From assembly GCA_003614735.1 (NCBI GenBank), contig KZ992620.1, forward strand, positions 1 through 26,084: a DNA stretch of 26,084 nucleotides, written 5' to 3'. The translations under genes were made by a program, and so were the position numbers. The notes beneath the pieces were generated by a model, which saw only the letters and a list, made by a program, of their open reading frames with translations, was not told the origin of the DNA and searched no databases. This DNA is from Thamnocephalis sphaerospora (lineage: Eukaryota > Zoopagomycota > Zoopagomycetes > Zoopagales > Sigmoideomycetaceae). Of this stretch, positions 1-10,060 are shown one piece after another; the stretch's first letter is position 1; each line of letters opens with the position of its first letter.

Positions 1-188
1 CATCCTCACTAATGGATGGTGAGGGCTCACGCGATGAGGAAGGGCTGGACATGGTGTGCAAAGAGAATGGTGGTGGGTGATGCCAAAGAAGCGATCGACG
101 CTTATTGGGGGGGGGTTATGGCGTGACTGTACACAGTATACATACAAACAACAACGGCAACAACAGCCAGTTTATGACGCACAACAGC

Positions 189-1835
189 TCAATGCGAAAT
201 ATCGTCCCAGCTCCGGCCCTTGACTGCTTCCAGACTAGTGGTCGTTGGTGCTGGGCCGGTCGAGAAATAGCCGCTGGCAATCTTGGCCTCAATCTCAACA
301 TGCGAATCGGCTGGAATCAAATCATCAGGGATGGCGCAGCGTTCGCGGATTTCAATGCCTGCTTCCACGATAGCATCGTATTTCTGGATTGTGCACGCTC
401 GAGCAGTTAGTATCACGCTATCGAAGATGACATACGCGTAGTAATAGCGTACGCACCATGTTGGACATGGACTAGATACCAGTTGGCAATATCGTTGATG
501 ATTCTGTTAGTCGACAGCGACACGGAAGGGCAGACGCGCATAGAGCAGCGCTTACCATGAAGCGATCAATTTTAGTGATGCCCAGCCAGTGCAAGACATC
601 AGGCATCAGCGCCTGGAAGCGCATGTCCTTGACGCCAGCAATGTTCTCCGTGCGCAAAAAGTAGTTGGCAGCCGTGTCACCGCCTTCCTGCCGTTTACGC
701 GCGTTGTATACGAGATATTTGGTTACCTCGCCCAAGGCGCGTCCTTCCTTGCGGACTAGGATATGTGAATACACGTCAGTAAGGCGAGCCACTGCATGGC
801 CGGCCAACGCACAAGACAAATACGCCGCTTACAATAGACAACGACGCCGACGCCACCGCGCTGGGCCTCCTTGACGCACTCTTCGATGCCGTAGATGAGA
901 TAGGGCCGACAGGTGCAAATGTCGCTGCCAAATACGTCCGAGCCGTTACACTCGTCGTGTACGCGAGCCGTCAATTTCTTGGTCGGATCGGACAGATATT
1001 CCGGATTGCCAAAGATGTAGACGGATAGACCGCCGATGGGCGGGAGAAACACTTTGAGATCCGAACGGGTGATCAGCTCTGGATACATACCACCCGTCTC
1101 CTCGCTATTGCAGTTTCGCGCATCGCCGTTAGCATCATGTCTAGCCACACGCCGGCCTGTTCTCACAGCCGGCCATGATACGTACAAGAGTGCGCGTCGT
1201 AGTGTTGCCTCGTCAATACCAAAGCGTGCCGCCACGCCGGGCAAGTACCAAACTGGCTCTACGGCCGCCTTCGCCACATTGACATCGCCACGCTCGTTGA
1301 TAACCACCCGACCGTCTACTTGGATACGGCCTTGGCGCACAGCCGTTGTCATCTCCTCCAGCGTCATGTGCGCCTTGGTTACGGCAATGCTAGGGCGGAT
1401 ATCGGTGCCTGCACGGATTTGGTCGGCAAACGCGTCAGCGACCACATGTCCGTACGGGTCGATGGATACAATCTTGCTGGGATCGTTCCACTGCGGATGG
1501 GGCCCAATCGCAACAGGTGGTGTCGTGTTCTCGAGGTTGGGCAGGTGCGTCGGCTCCAGCGCACCAATGGCAACAGCAAGCGCACGGTAGACGCAGTATG
1601 AGCCGCCATACGATCCAACAGCGTTTCTGTAGCCAGCGTAACGCAGTGCATCATTGCAGTATTAGCCTCAGCGTCGCTGTAAGCTGCTCCACAATGTCAC
1701 ACTTGCCGTATCTTTAGTGCGCTGGGGTGACGCGACACAATGATTGGGCCTCGCTCCTGTGGAGTGTTGGCCCCCCAATTGAGCGTCACTGGTCGGATAC
1801 CAACTTGTCCGGGATAAGCTGGCAGAGACAATGCT
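189..1835 (-). CDS. URC1: URC1-type GTP cyclohydrolase II-like protein (uracil catabolism), 5' end unresolved
   Basis: Member of the GTP cyclohydrolase II (RibA) superfamily, in the URC1 branch used in the fungal URC route of uracil catabolism. Exons read 1835-1707, 1626-1186, 1104-833, 755-556, 471-457 and 383-189; the phases close and give 416 residues. The zinc-site pattern C-x10-C-x-C (HDECNGSDVFGSDICTC) and the RibA-like YFRKEGRALGE segment are intact. The URC1-specific N-terminal extension (NWGAN..ERGPIIVS, NAVGSYGGSYCVYRALAVA, IDPYGHVVADAFADQI) is present. Intron 1627-1706 is best read as GC-AG, giving KI-R-NAVG; a weak GTGACA donor 6 nt further on would also keep frame. The fifth coding exon is only 15 nt. 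No start codon is found in frame after the acceptor at 1836-1839, so at least one upstream exon is missing and would lie antisense to the F-box gene. Confidence 0.88.
457..471 (-). other. 15-nt microexon of URC1
   Basis: Five codons (SMSNM) lie between an intron ending GGTATCTAG (472-555) and one starting GTGCGTACGC (384-456). Including them restores the family junction ..DRFM-SMSNM-KYDAIVEAG. Both flanking introns have good donors and acceptors and all phases are 0. Confidence 0.8.
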
Positions 1836-1845
1836 CTAGATTAGC

Positions 1846-3317
1846 ATGCGCTCGACCAAGCATACGCAGCTGGCGCTGGAGGAATTCCGTCGGCAATGGG
1901 CGGAAGAAGTAGCCGAACGGAAGAGACAGGGCCAGTACGAGTCTATTAACTCGTCCAGTCGTGACAATGCGCACTTGTCCAGCGTCAGGTCCGTGGACCA
2001 GACGACTGAACAACTGGAGCGCCTAACAATGAGCAATGCAGCCGAGACGTCGACCAGCTCGGAAACGCTAAGCTCGGTCTCGGCGACTACCAGCCCTACC
2101 CCCATGTCGAAGCCGCTGCCGCCCATGTCCGCACTGGAATGTTACATCTACGCAGTCAAGATGGAGCGCGAAGGAAAGCTGGGCGATGGTGAGCTAATAT
2201 GCGCCGGGCCGACTAGCATAGCACGCGTATACCTGACCCTTACTAACCACGCCAATGGATCATAGCACTGACGCATTACCAGCAGGCGTTCCGTCTTGAT
2301 CAGGACGTCGACGTAGCATTCAAGCGGGCCTACCAGGAGGGAAAGCTGGGTACCAGCGCTTTGGGATCAACCCAGGGTCGCCAGCAGCACGACGACCGGG
2401 AGGATGTTTATGAGCGTTACATTCAGGTTGGCGACGACTACGAGTCGCAACATAGCAAAGACGCCACCGGTACCAAAATGAAGCAGCATGTGCGCGACAA
2501 CCCATTCTACCAGCTTTTGCGATCCATTCGTCAGGAATTGCCACTAACCTGTCTGTCAAAGCACGAGGATGTGCCAGCATCGATCAGCCGCCTGCCAAAC
2601 GAGATTCTCCTGCGTATCCTAGCACATTTGACAGTGATTGATGTGCGCGCACTGGTGCGCTTTGGCTCGGCCACGCGACTCTTTCTAGTGCTGGCCTACG
2701 ATCCTAGTATATGGCGGCTATTATGTCAGCTTACATATGTGGATCTGGACATTGGTGTAAAATCCCACATAGATACATTGGCGACTAATGGTGCTGCAAC
2801 ACCGCTGGAGGAACACGTACAGCGCTATGGAGACGACTGGAGGCTGATGTTTATTGAGCGACCCCGTGTACGCATGGACGGCGTGTACATTTCCACATGC
2901 CACTATATTCGCCAGGGCCTTTCGGAGAACACCTTCAATCAACCGGTACATCTGGTCACCTACTATCGCTATCTGCGCTTTTTCCGCGACGGTACCTGTC
3001 TACTGCGGTTGACTTCTGACGAGCCATCCGTCGTGGTACGCAGCATGCGCCCGGGACTACGCGGAAGCGGGGTAATGTCTGGACGCTGGGAACTGTCTGG
3101 CGATCAGGTGCACGTATGTGCGCCTGAGCAGGACAGACCATGGGTTACGTGCTGGATACGCCTGCGACTGAGAAGTACGTCGCGCGGTCGGCACAACAAG
3201 CTATCGTGGCTAGAATACTATAGTGTTAATAGTCGCCGCGACAACGATATCACCCACTACACGCTAGCACAGTTCAAAAGTTACTTTTTCTCGCGCGTCC
3301 TGTCATTTCGCAACTAG
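1846..3317 (+). CDS. F-box protein of the FBXO9/Hrt3/Pof7 family
   Basis: Substrate-recognition subunit of an SCF (Skp1-Cullin-F-box) ubiquitin ligase. Two exons, 1846-2188 and 2266-3317, give 464 residues; the 77-nt intron has a TACTAAC branch site. The N-terminal segment ALEEFRRQWAEEV and the TPR-like stretch SALECYIYAVKMEREGKLGD / ALTHYQQAFRLDQDVDVAF are typical of FBXO9/Hrt3. The F-box (ISRLPNEILLRILAHL) starts near residue 220. The C-terminal domain shows the family signature RPRVRMDGVYIS.CHYIRQG and YYRYLRFFRDG. The ATG at 1846 is the first in frame after an upstream TAG and lies 10 nt from the nearest URC1 exon on the other strand, so the two genes are head to head or overlap at their 5' ends. 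It converges with APC2, 81 bp between stop codons. Confidence 0.88.
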
Positions 3318-3398
3318 CACCAAACTGTCATGCTCTGCTGCAAATGCGCTTTGCAAATAGATAAAAAGTATTTTTCCGCAGGCTTACATGTCGCCACA

Positions 3399-6300
3399 TT
3401 ACTGCTTAAGGCGATACATGCCGCCGACAAGCTCTAGCTTATCCTCGCGAACCATCAGATCCAAAAACTCGCGCAGCTCGGCAGGACTGCGCTCAAATCT
3501 GACGGGGCCCTGCATAAACATGGAAAGCATGCTGTGTATGCGATCCAAGGGCATGCTGCCCAGACTGGTGAGCATGTTCTTGATAAAGTTCCAGTACAGT
3601 CGCAGTTGCTCGGCGCGCTGGTCGGCGGCTGAACCTTCGTCGGCATTATCGTGATCATCCATATCGTCGACGAGCATCGCATCTGCAAGCAACACGGTCC
3701 ACACACAAAGCCGCAAGTTAGCGCCCCTATCGACACCCCTGTCTCTTATTTGACTTGCCATGTGCGGCGTCCTCTTCCAGAGTCTCTTGAGTTACAAAAC
3801 ACCCTGGCTTGGTTTCCTTTAGCACACCAAGCCCAGTCCAGTAAGTTAGACGGCGCCGCAGCATCTCTGGCTTCATCTCTAGTGCACGTGCAAGCTCGCC
3901 AATCTCCCAGGTATCTTGCAAACGCATTCCCCAATCAGTCAGTACTTGTGCTGACCATTTGCTATCTAATATGCTTAGTGCCCACCCTGTTCCTGGAACT
4001 TCATGATAACTGTAGCGTGTGCAGGTGAAACGTTCACATCCAGTGTACGATCTCCCAGCTCAAGTTCTATTTGGACACTGCCGAGCTGTGGCAACCAATT
4101 CAGTCGCTGATTTCCGCCCTTTTGTGTCTGAAAGACTGCATCTGCGTCCTCGTGTGCTCTACATACGCAGTGTTAACAACGTACGCGAATATCAATAGAA
4201 AAGCGGGTGGTATGCCATAGGTTTACCTGGCAACATCATCAGGCAGTTGAAATGATTCGGGCTGGAACTCTGGCCAATACAGCCGCGATAAAACAACGGG
4301 GTGTATAGGGATCTGTTGGGTCGCGTTAGTACGCACCGCTGTCCGCTAGCAACACATACCAACGCAAAAGTCCTTACGTTTGTTTCCGACAGCTTCTCCG
4401 CAAGAAGGCTATCAAAGCGCTTGCTATTGGCAAGATCTTTGATCATCACCTCGCATGTCTGCAGACTAGCCTCACCAAAGCGAAGTTTGAGCATTTCCAG
4501 ATTGCGAACCTGGCCCAGCGCATCCACGCACGTCAAAAGTGTGTCACAAGTGCCAAGCATCTACACTAGCGCACACCTCTTTGTCTGTATCGTAATCTGT
4601 GATGGCAAGAAGTCGGTCTGCAAACATGGTTTGAAAGGCCTTGATAAACACGTCACGGGTTCTGTAAATGCTAATCAGCATGCTGATTGCATCGGCGTTG
4701 CGTCGCTTCCATGTATTTAGCTCTGCAACTGTGCGTTAGCAATATATGGCGAGAGAGCAGGGTGTTGCGCAGCCTGCACTGGCCAGCACCTACTTGGGCC
4801 AGCGTCGATAGGATCAGGCTCCCAGTTGTCGGGATCCCGGTCTTCGTCCTCCGAATCAGATGCACCCTCTTCCATCACCTCTCCTGCTGTCAGCTCCTCA
4901 ATCAAGTCGGAGCGCGATTCGTTCATCAAGTCCTCCGCTATGCACCGAGTAGTGTCTTCACGGCCTCTGAAAAGCACGCGTAAGCGATAATAGCCCGACT
5001 GTGGTGGCACCAGATATACGGTGTAAACATACCGCAGGTAGTCGCGCACCGGTGCAGCAACATGTTCCAAGAGCACACCAGGAGGGTCCAAGAAGCGCAG
5101 GCATCGAATCATGGAGACGTATTGCGTCAGGATGTCTGCTGTATCGGCACTCGGCTGGAGTAGTCGCTCCTGGGTGCTAAACACTCAGATTAGTCGTAGC
5201 ATTTAAAGTGTACAGACTGCAGCCACGCCACCTACGCAGCTGTAAGAGATTCCACCAGCTGGCTCCGCATTCCAGGCAACTTTAGACACGTCTGTAAAGC
5301 AGGCAGGTGCATCAATAATGCAGTCATATAAAATGCGCAGCTTGTGTGCCCTGCGGGCATTACCTTTAAATCCACCAGCGCTCCCATGCAATGGGGATAC
5401 TCGACGATAATGTTGAACAACTCCGAGATGCTACGCAAGCATGTCTGTCAACACACAAGCACCACCGGTTGTTCATGTAAAATCCGTGCTCAGCTTACTC
5501 ACCGCATACTGGCAAAAACGCAATGAAGATGATTTTGCAATTTGTCCTTCCAGACACTGAATGGCACACAGCCACTGTCACTCTGGGTAGTGTCTCCTGT
5601 GTGCCCAGCGGGTTGCAGGTTAGAGCGTGTACGCTAGCTGACTGCGTCGCCCACCACTCACCGTGATCTAAATGCATAATCTGCGCCCAGGGAAGCACCA
5701 CGTTGTCCAGCCAGGCACGGCATAGGCTCAGCTTAGGTTGCTCAAAAACGCCGCTGCAAGACGACCGCACTCGCACTTCGATTGCCTGCGCCGCCACCTC
5801 TGCCGCCACTTGAAACATGATTTGCTGATGGCCCACGCGAGTTGAAAGGCCGAGTACTTGTTGCATACCGACGACCAGGGTCAAGTCGCGTCTCCGCCGC
5901 ACATACTCCTCTGCACGAGCGTCTGTCTCGGTGGATCCGCCCTCATCGTAGCAATTGTCCTGCCACCAGGGGGTGTCTGTTGCAAGCAACATTGGCTGCT
6001 CGATGGAGAGTCTTTGAAGCATAGCGATGAAGGCGACATCTTCACGCGATAGCCCTGTCTGCCCCGCACCGCTAATCACATCCAAGCTCGCTTCGTCGCC
6101 CAATCGCACGCCAGCCAGCGCTGCACGACTGGAGATAGACTCGAATGCCTGCAGAGTGCTTTGTATGTATGCAAAGGCGAAAGGCAATGCGATACTGGCA
6201 ACGCAGTTGTACGCCCACGTCTGAAGCTGCCGATGAAGTGCCGCGTGTGCCTGCTCACTGTTGCAATTGATGCATTAGCAGGGTGGCCATCTACCTACGC

Positions 6301-6961
6301 GCAGTTGCAACTCGCCTCGCGCTTATCCATGATGCAAGAGCAGTTGCTCGATCAACGTGCTCCGTCACCTTTCGCAGCAATTCAGGGTATACCGTGCTTG
6401 CCTGAAAGTCTTCCGCGTGTCTGCTTTCTCGCGGATCGTCCTCGCTACAAATAAGCTGCTGAGCAACTCTCTACGTCAAGGGTGCAGGTAAGCCTTCTCT
6501 GTTCATGCTCCAATACTTTTTTTTTTCGGAGAACCCACGCCATACTCTGAATCCAGCTCTTCTAGCACCGGTTCTATCTGTGTCTGCAGCTGATTTTTGA
6601 CAATTTCTGTGTAGAAATGCGTGCATAAGCACTTTGACTGCCCGACGAGTCCTAAAAGTAGTGGGCTCACGCACCGGTAAAGCTTTCTAGCAGGCGGTCC
6701 AGCAAGCCGGCTGTGCGCAGCGCCTCGCATATCGTGCGCGCCTCCTGCCTTGCAGGTGCTGGCTCGAGCAAGCACACTCGCAATTAGCCCACGCCGCCAG
6801 GCCCCCGACTTCAGCTAGCGCATACCTTTTCCAAGCGCGAACAACTCGTGGGCGCGATTCCACGCCTTTTCAGTTGGAAAGCACTATGCGTGAGACAAAC
6901 GCTGGTTCATATGTACACCAGTTTGCCAGCCAGGCGCGCCTACCCGAGTGGCGTCCTCCAT
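3399..6961 (-). CDS. APC2: Anaphase-promoting complex subunit 2 (cullin-like)
   Basis: Cullin-related scaffold of the APC/C ubiquitin ligase; with APC11 it forms the catalytic core that ubiquitinates securin and mitotic cyclins. Hand-traced exons: 6961-6944, 6883-6826, 6776-6675, 6606-6539, 6455-6312, 6250-5662, 5596-5503, 5430-5364, 5291-5236, 5176-5033, 4966-4794, 4722-4577, 4509-4378, 4312-4227, 4158-3986, 3914-3759, 3682-3399. These sum to 2490 nt, 829 residues, close to human APC2 (822). Landmarks: RISELFNIIVEYP (about 357), ADILTQY and RDYLRGREDTTRC (about 450), LISIYRTRDVF, NLEMLKLRFGEASLQTCEVM (about 555), VLSRLYWPEF, the cullin segment QLGSVQIELEL, and a C-terminal winged helix ending GPVRFERSPAELREFLDLM..LVGGMYRLKQ. 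The first exon encodes six residues. Intron 3683-3758 is GC-AG. Junctions around 6251-6311 and 6456-6538 are the least certain. Confidence 0.9.
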
Positions 6962-7046
6962 GTGTACACGGATAAGGCGGCGGCAGAAATAAGCAGGAAA
7001 GACACAACGGTAAACAACACATGCCACTTGCTCCTTTCGTGTCAAC
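6962..7046. promoter_or_regulatory. Divergent APC2/securin promoter, 85 bp, with forkhead-type site
   Basis: All the sequence between the APC2 start codon (minus strand) and the securin-candidate start codon (plus strand). It holds GTAAACAA at 7010-7017, the consensus bound by forkhead factors that drive mitotic gene clusters in budding and fission yeast. No TATA box is evident. The site is seen; its function is inferred from knowledge of forkhead factors in fungi. Confidence 0.55.
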
Positions 7047-8352
7047 ATGCATCGCTACCGGGCCAACGAACTAGGCAGTCTACAAACCGACGAGAATGCA
7101 GTCCCGGGCGTCGTCGGTGCCCGACGCACTCCAGGTTTGCATAAAGCGCTTCTCTCCAGCAAGACAGCACTGGGTGGCGCGGCAGGTAACTTTGCACAGG
7201 CGCATACACCCGGTCCATGGAAAACGCCAGCAGGTGAGCAAAGTCAACGTTATTGAAGCCGGTAGCGGCCGTGTAGAAACTCAACGACACTTGCGCTGCC
7301 TAATAGCTGGGAAAACAAACGTCAAAACGGGTCGTCGTCTACTTGGGGACATTACAAATGCTACGCCAGGCTGGGGAGGCCACGATGAAGTCAAAAAGTC
7401 GGCACGCGCCCAAGTGGCTACGCGCAGGAAAAGCGGCCAGTATGCGCCAAAGCCTCTGGCTCCAGTCACGCAGCGACGCGTGCACGCGGAAGTAGCGCCA
7501 GTGAGCAATGTGCACATGCGCGAACAGTCACCGGTTCCTGAGGATGGAGGCGTGGAATATATGCCGCCATCGCCAAAAGGTTAGCCCCAGCGCAGTAACA
7601 TCATGCTTGTATGGTATGTGAATAACCTGACTCGTTGTTAGCGCTGCCTTATGTTCCTCCCGCCGCGCTGGACTGGCTATCACTCCTGCAGCCAGATAAT
7701 CCAGACTGCTACCGATTCCGCAGGATGCCCATGGATACTCTGAGCACACAGCTACCATCAAATGTCGACGCGTGGTCGCTTCCGTTTGACGAACGAGAGC
7801 GCAAAGCAGGTAATAGGCGTGTACATACAGTGTACTACACGCATAACATTTTATTTACGATACCGGTGCGCAGAACCAGACGCACTGTTGGCCGCCACAC
7901 CAGATGTGACAGATTTGCTTCATTGCGACATTGAAGAAACAGATACTTTTGAGCTACTGCCGTTTGTCGCGTTTTCAGTCCCAACAGGACCAGGGCATCA
8001 CGAGCGCCGCAGACAACCCCTGTCCAAACTTATGCGCACCATGGCACAGCGTGTCTCGCGAGAAAAAGGCCGCATGCCGATAACGCGCCGACGGGCTTCC
8101 AGAATTTTAGCCGTAGGATCGCCCCTACCACCTACCCGCAAGCGGCTATCCAGCGGCCGTAAAGCAGGAATGCCCTCGCGTCTACCCATGCTTAAGGCAC
8201 GCTGCGAGCTGCCTACCTCTGCACAGCCGCAACCCACTTTGGAGCATCCCATGGTGACTGCCGCTGTTTCTGGATCAAGGATTCCGCAGCCGCGATCGTT
8301 TATAGCTCAAAATCAGCGGGTAGATCGCCCTGGCGATTCTCGCAAGCAATAG
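7047..8352 (+). CDS. Probable securin (Cut2/Pds1-like separase inhibitor)
   Basis: Exons 7047-7233, 7307-7579, 7642-7809 and 7874-8352 give 368 residues in closed phase; S. pombe Cut2 is about 300 and Pds1 about 370. There is no folded domain to recognise, as expected for securin. The call rests on linear motifs: TDENAVPG near residue 14, where other securins carry a KEN-type degron; a textbook destruction box RRLLGDITN (RxxLGDxxN) at about residues 70-80; VEYMPPSP shortly after, matching the IEYMPPP motif of fission yeast Cut2; an acidic/hydrophobic patch (CDIEETDTFELLPFVAFSVP); and a basic, proline-rich tail with SRIPQPRS. It is divergently paired with APC2, whose complex destroys securin. 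It could instead be another unstructured APC/C substrate, as no strict KEN box is seen. Confidence 0.6.
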
Positions 8353-8769
8353 CCCTATTAACCTAACTTGACTTGAATTTACGCGTCTGCTGGAGCACTA
8401 GAATGACAAGGGGAGCAGTCAAGGACAGGTGTCTTTATTGCTGTAAAAACCGCTTGCGATATGACTTGAGCGCGTGACGATAGCCCCGTACATAATTGGA
8501 CACTGGTATCGATTCCAAGATCTAGGGATGGGCTGAATACATATATGCTACTTTAAACGTCATTATATGTTTAGTAATCGGCTACAGTTGGGCACGCATG
8601 CGCTAGAGCAAAGTTGTAAAGCGCAAACAATCGCAAACAGGCAGCAGGCACTAATGCGTAAGCTAACGGACGACAAGGCACGAAAAAGCAACACAGCCAT
8701 TTACAGGGCGTATGTACACAGCCGGAGCAGATAGTTTTGCTAAACTTGCAAGTCCACACTTTTGACAGT
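8353..8769. other. Intergenic stretch, no recognised gene
   Basis: Between the stop codons of the convergent securin candidate and the unrecognised small gene. Only short, biased reading frames occur and no RNA-gene motif was seen. It probably holds the two 3' untranslated regions. Confidence 0.5.
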
Positions 8770-9213
8770 CTAATTCTTTTCTAGCAGTGGTACAAGCGAC
8801 ACTGAGAGTGGGCTTGGTCGAGCGCAGCTCTTGTGAGGATATTTTGGCCTTTGGGACACCTAAACCATTGCATGGCAAGCGTCAGTGCAGGTAAACAGTG
8901 CAGGCACAATAGTGGTCACCATTGCTCACCACGACATCCGGGCGACCAACTGATTGGCGCCCCGCACCTTTCGTGCACTGAGCGTTGAGTGCAGCTACTC
9001 TGACTGCTCTAGCGATTGCAGCTTGATGCAGCACAAGAAGATATGGTATTTGGCCGGCCGCATATGCATTTCTACGCAGCACGCGAACACGCAACGGATC
9101 GCGCTAAAATGACGGGCGCAAAGATTGATCATATTAGCAACATCGTTACACGCTCACACTAGCTGAATCACGCATGAAATCCGACTTACCGGTAGCTTGG
9201 ATTTTCTCAGCAT
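8770..9213 (-). CDS. Unrecognised small protein, three exons
   Basis: Exons 9213-9190, 9103-8930 and 8859-8770 join in phase 0 to 95 codons plus stop. The two introns look genuine: GTAAGT..TGCTAATA..TTTTAG (9104-9189) and GTGAGC..CACTGACGC..GTTTAG (8860-8929). The protein begins MLRKSKLP-RDPLRVRVLRR, continues with an alanine-rich predicted helix (LLVLHQAAIARAVRVAALNA), then GRQSVGRPDVV, and ends with a proline/serine-rich tail. I do not recognise it. The length and the basic start, long helix, xPDV layout recall small histone-fold kinetochore proteins such as CENP-W, but the likeness is weak and unproven. It lies between the securin candidate and tRNA-Phe. Confidence 0.4.
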
Positions 9214-9760
9214 AATAGTGCTAAATAGTTTGGCAGGACTGGTTGTAGTATGCTGCGGCGCAAGGACACTATGAATAAAATGGGCACAGTGACAAACAGG
9301 ATCTGTGGCGTGTAGAAATGGCCTGAACGACGAAGCCTTACGACATGTAAGAACGCGTATGCGCAAGGACGTTTTGATAGTATGCAGTCTGTAGGACAAA
9401 AGCGCGCACCACTTATGTAGGCTAGAGCATGCGCGCCAGCTCAGAAGAAAAGAGAATAACAAGGAAAGCCATCCGAACATACCAACAGATCACGCATAAA
9501 AGCGCACGGCAATAGCGGCGAGTGAAACAGCCAACCCAAAACTAGCGCCTGTCATCCACAACACCAAGATACAGTGCAGTGTTGCAGTACCTACGGCACA
9601 GTCCTAAAAGGACCAAATGCAGCAGCAGAAAGACTTGTGTACCACGAGCATGCACTACAAAGGCTTTGTGCATACTCTACGCGCGAAGCGTCCTGGGCGA
9701 GCAGACAGCTAGATCTTGCATGATCACGTGGTTGGCATGTGTACAAAAAGCCAAAAGATA
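9214..9760. other. Intergenic stretch upstream of the small gene
   Basis: No convincing coding exon. A minus-strand frame (9480-9154) runs into the first exon of the small gene, so an N-terminally longer product starting within it is possible, but its composition gives no support. The region probably carries the small gene's promoter and the 3' flank of the tRNA. Confidence 0.4.
9745..9756 (-). terminator. Pol III T-run terminators of tRNA-Phe
   Basis: On the transcribed strand a T4 run (9753-9756) and a T5 run (9745-9749) begin four bases past the tRNA 3' end, as expected for RNA polymerase III termination. Confidence 0.7.
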
Positions 9761-9832
9761 TGCGACTTCCCGGATCGAACGGGGGACATTTAGAACTTCA
9801 GTCTAACGCTCTCCCAACTGAGCTAAAGTCGC
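9761..9832 (-). tRNA. tRNA-Phe (anticodon GAA), intronless, one base short in the T arm
   Basis: The complement folds as a tRNA: acceptor GCGACTT/AAGTCGC with discriminator A, D stem GCTC/GAGC, anticodon stem TTAGA/TCTAA around loop CTGAAGT (anticodon GAA), and T loop TTCGATC. Internal A box (TAGCTCAGTTGGGAG) and B box are present. The length is 72 nt against 73 for the family (discriminator included). The 5' T-stem strand is CCCCG but the 3' strand is only CGGG, so one G is missing and the T stem has four pairs plus a spare C. This could be a run-length sequencing error or a real defect. Confidence 0.9.
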
Positions 9833-10060
9833 TTGCACACTCTTGCACAAGAGTGCATGCATGTATTATACTCGATATTTCAGCTTGGTTTAGCAAAAAA
9901 CCGCGCTTTTTTACGCGACTGAGACTTGAGCATGCCGGAACTTTTGGAATGAAGCAAGCAAAGGGCGCGCTGGTAAATGTTGTGGTGTTGGTGCCAAAGT
10001 CAGCGTACGCAGTGGCAGTCCAGCTTCTTTCACCACCACACCACAATCTCTTTTCTCAGC

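Noticed and set aside
3-80. Open plus-strand frame ending TGA at 78-80, possibly the tail of a gene entering from the left
   Set aside because: Only 26 codons of biased composition with no family signal; cannot be supported.
9893-9911. A6/T6 inverted repeat with a GC core upstream of LENG1
   Set aside because: Could be a small hairpin, but it is too short and too simple to assign; may be ordinary promoter dA:dT tracts.
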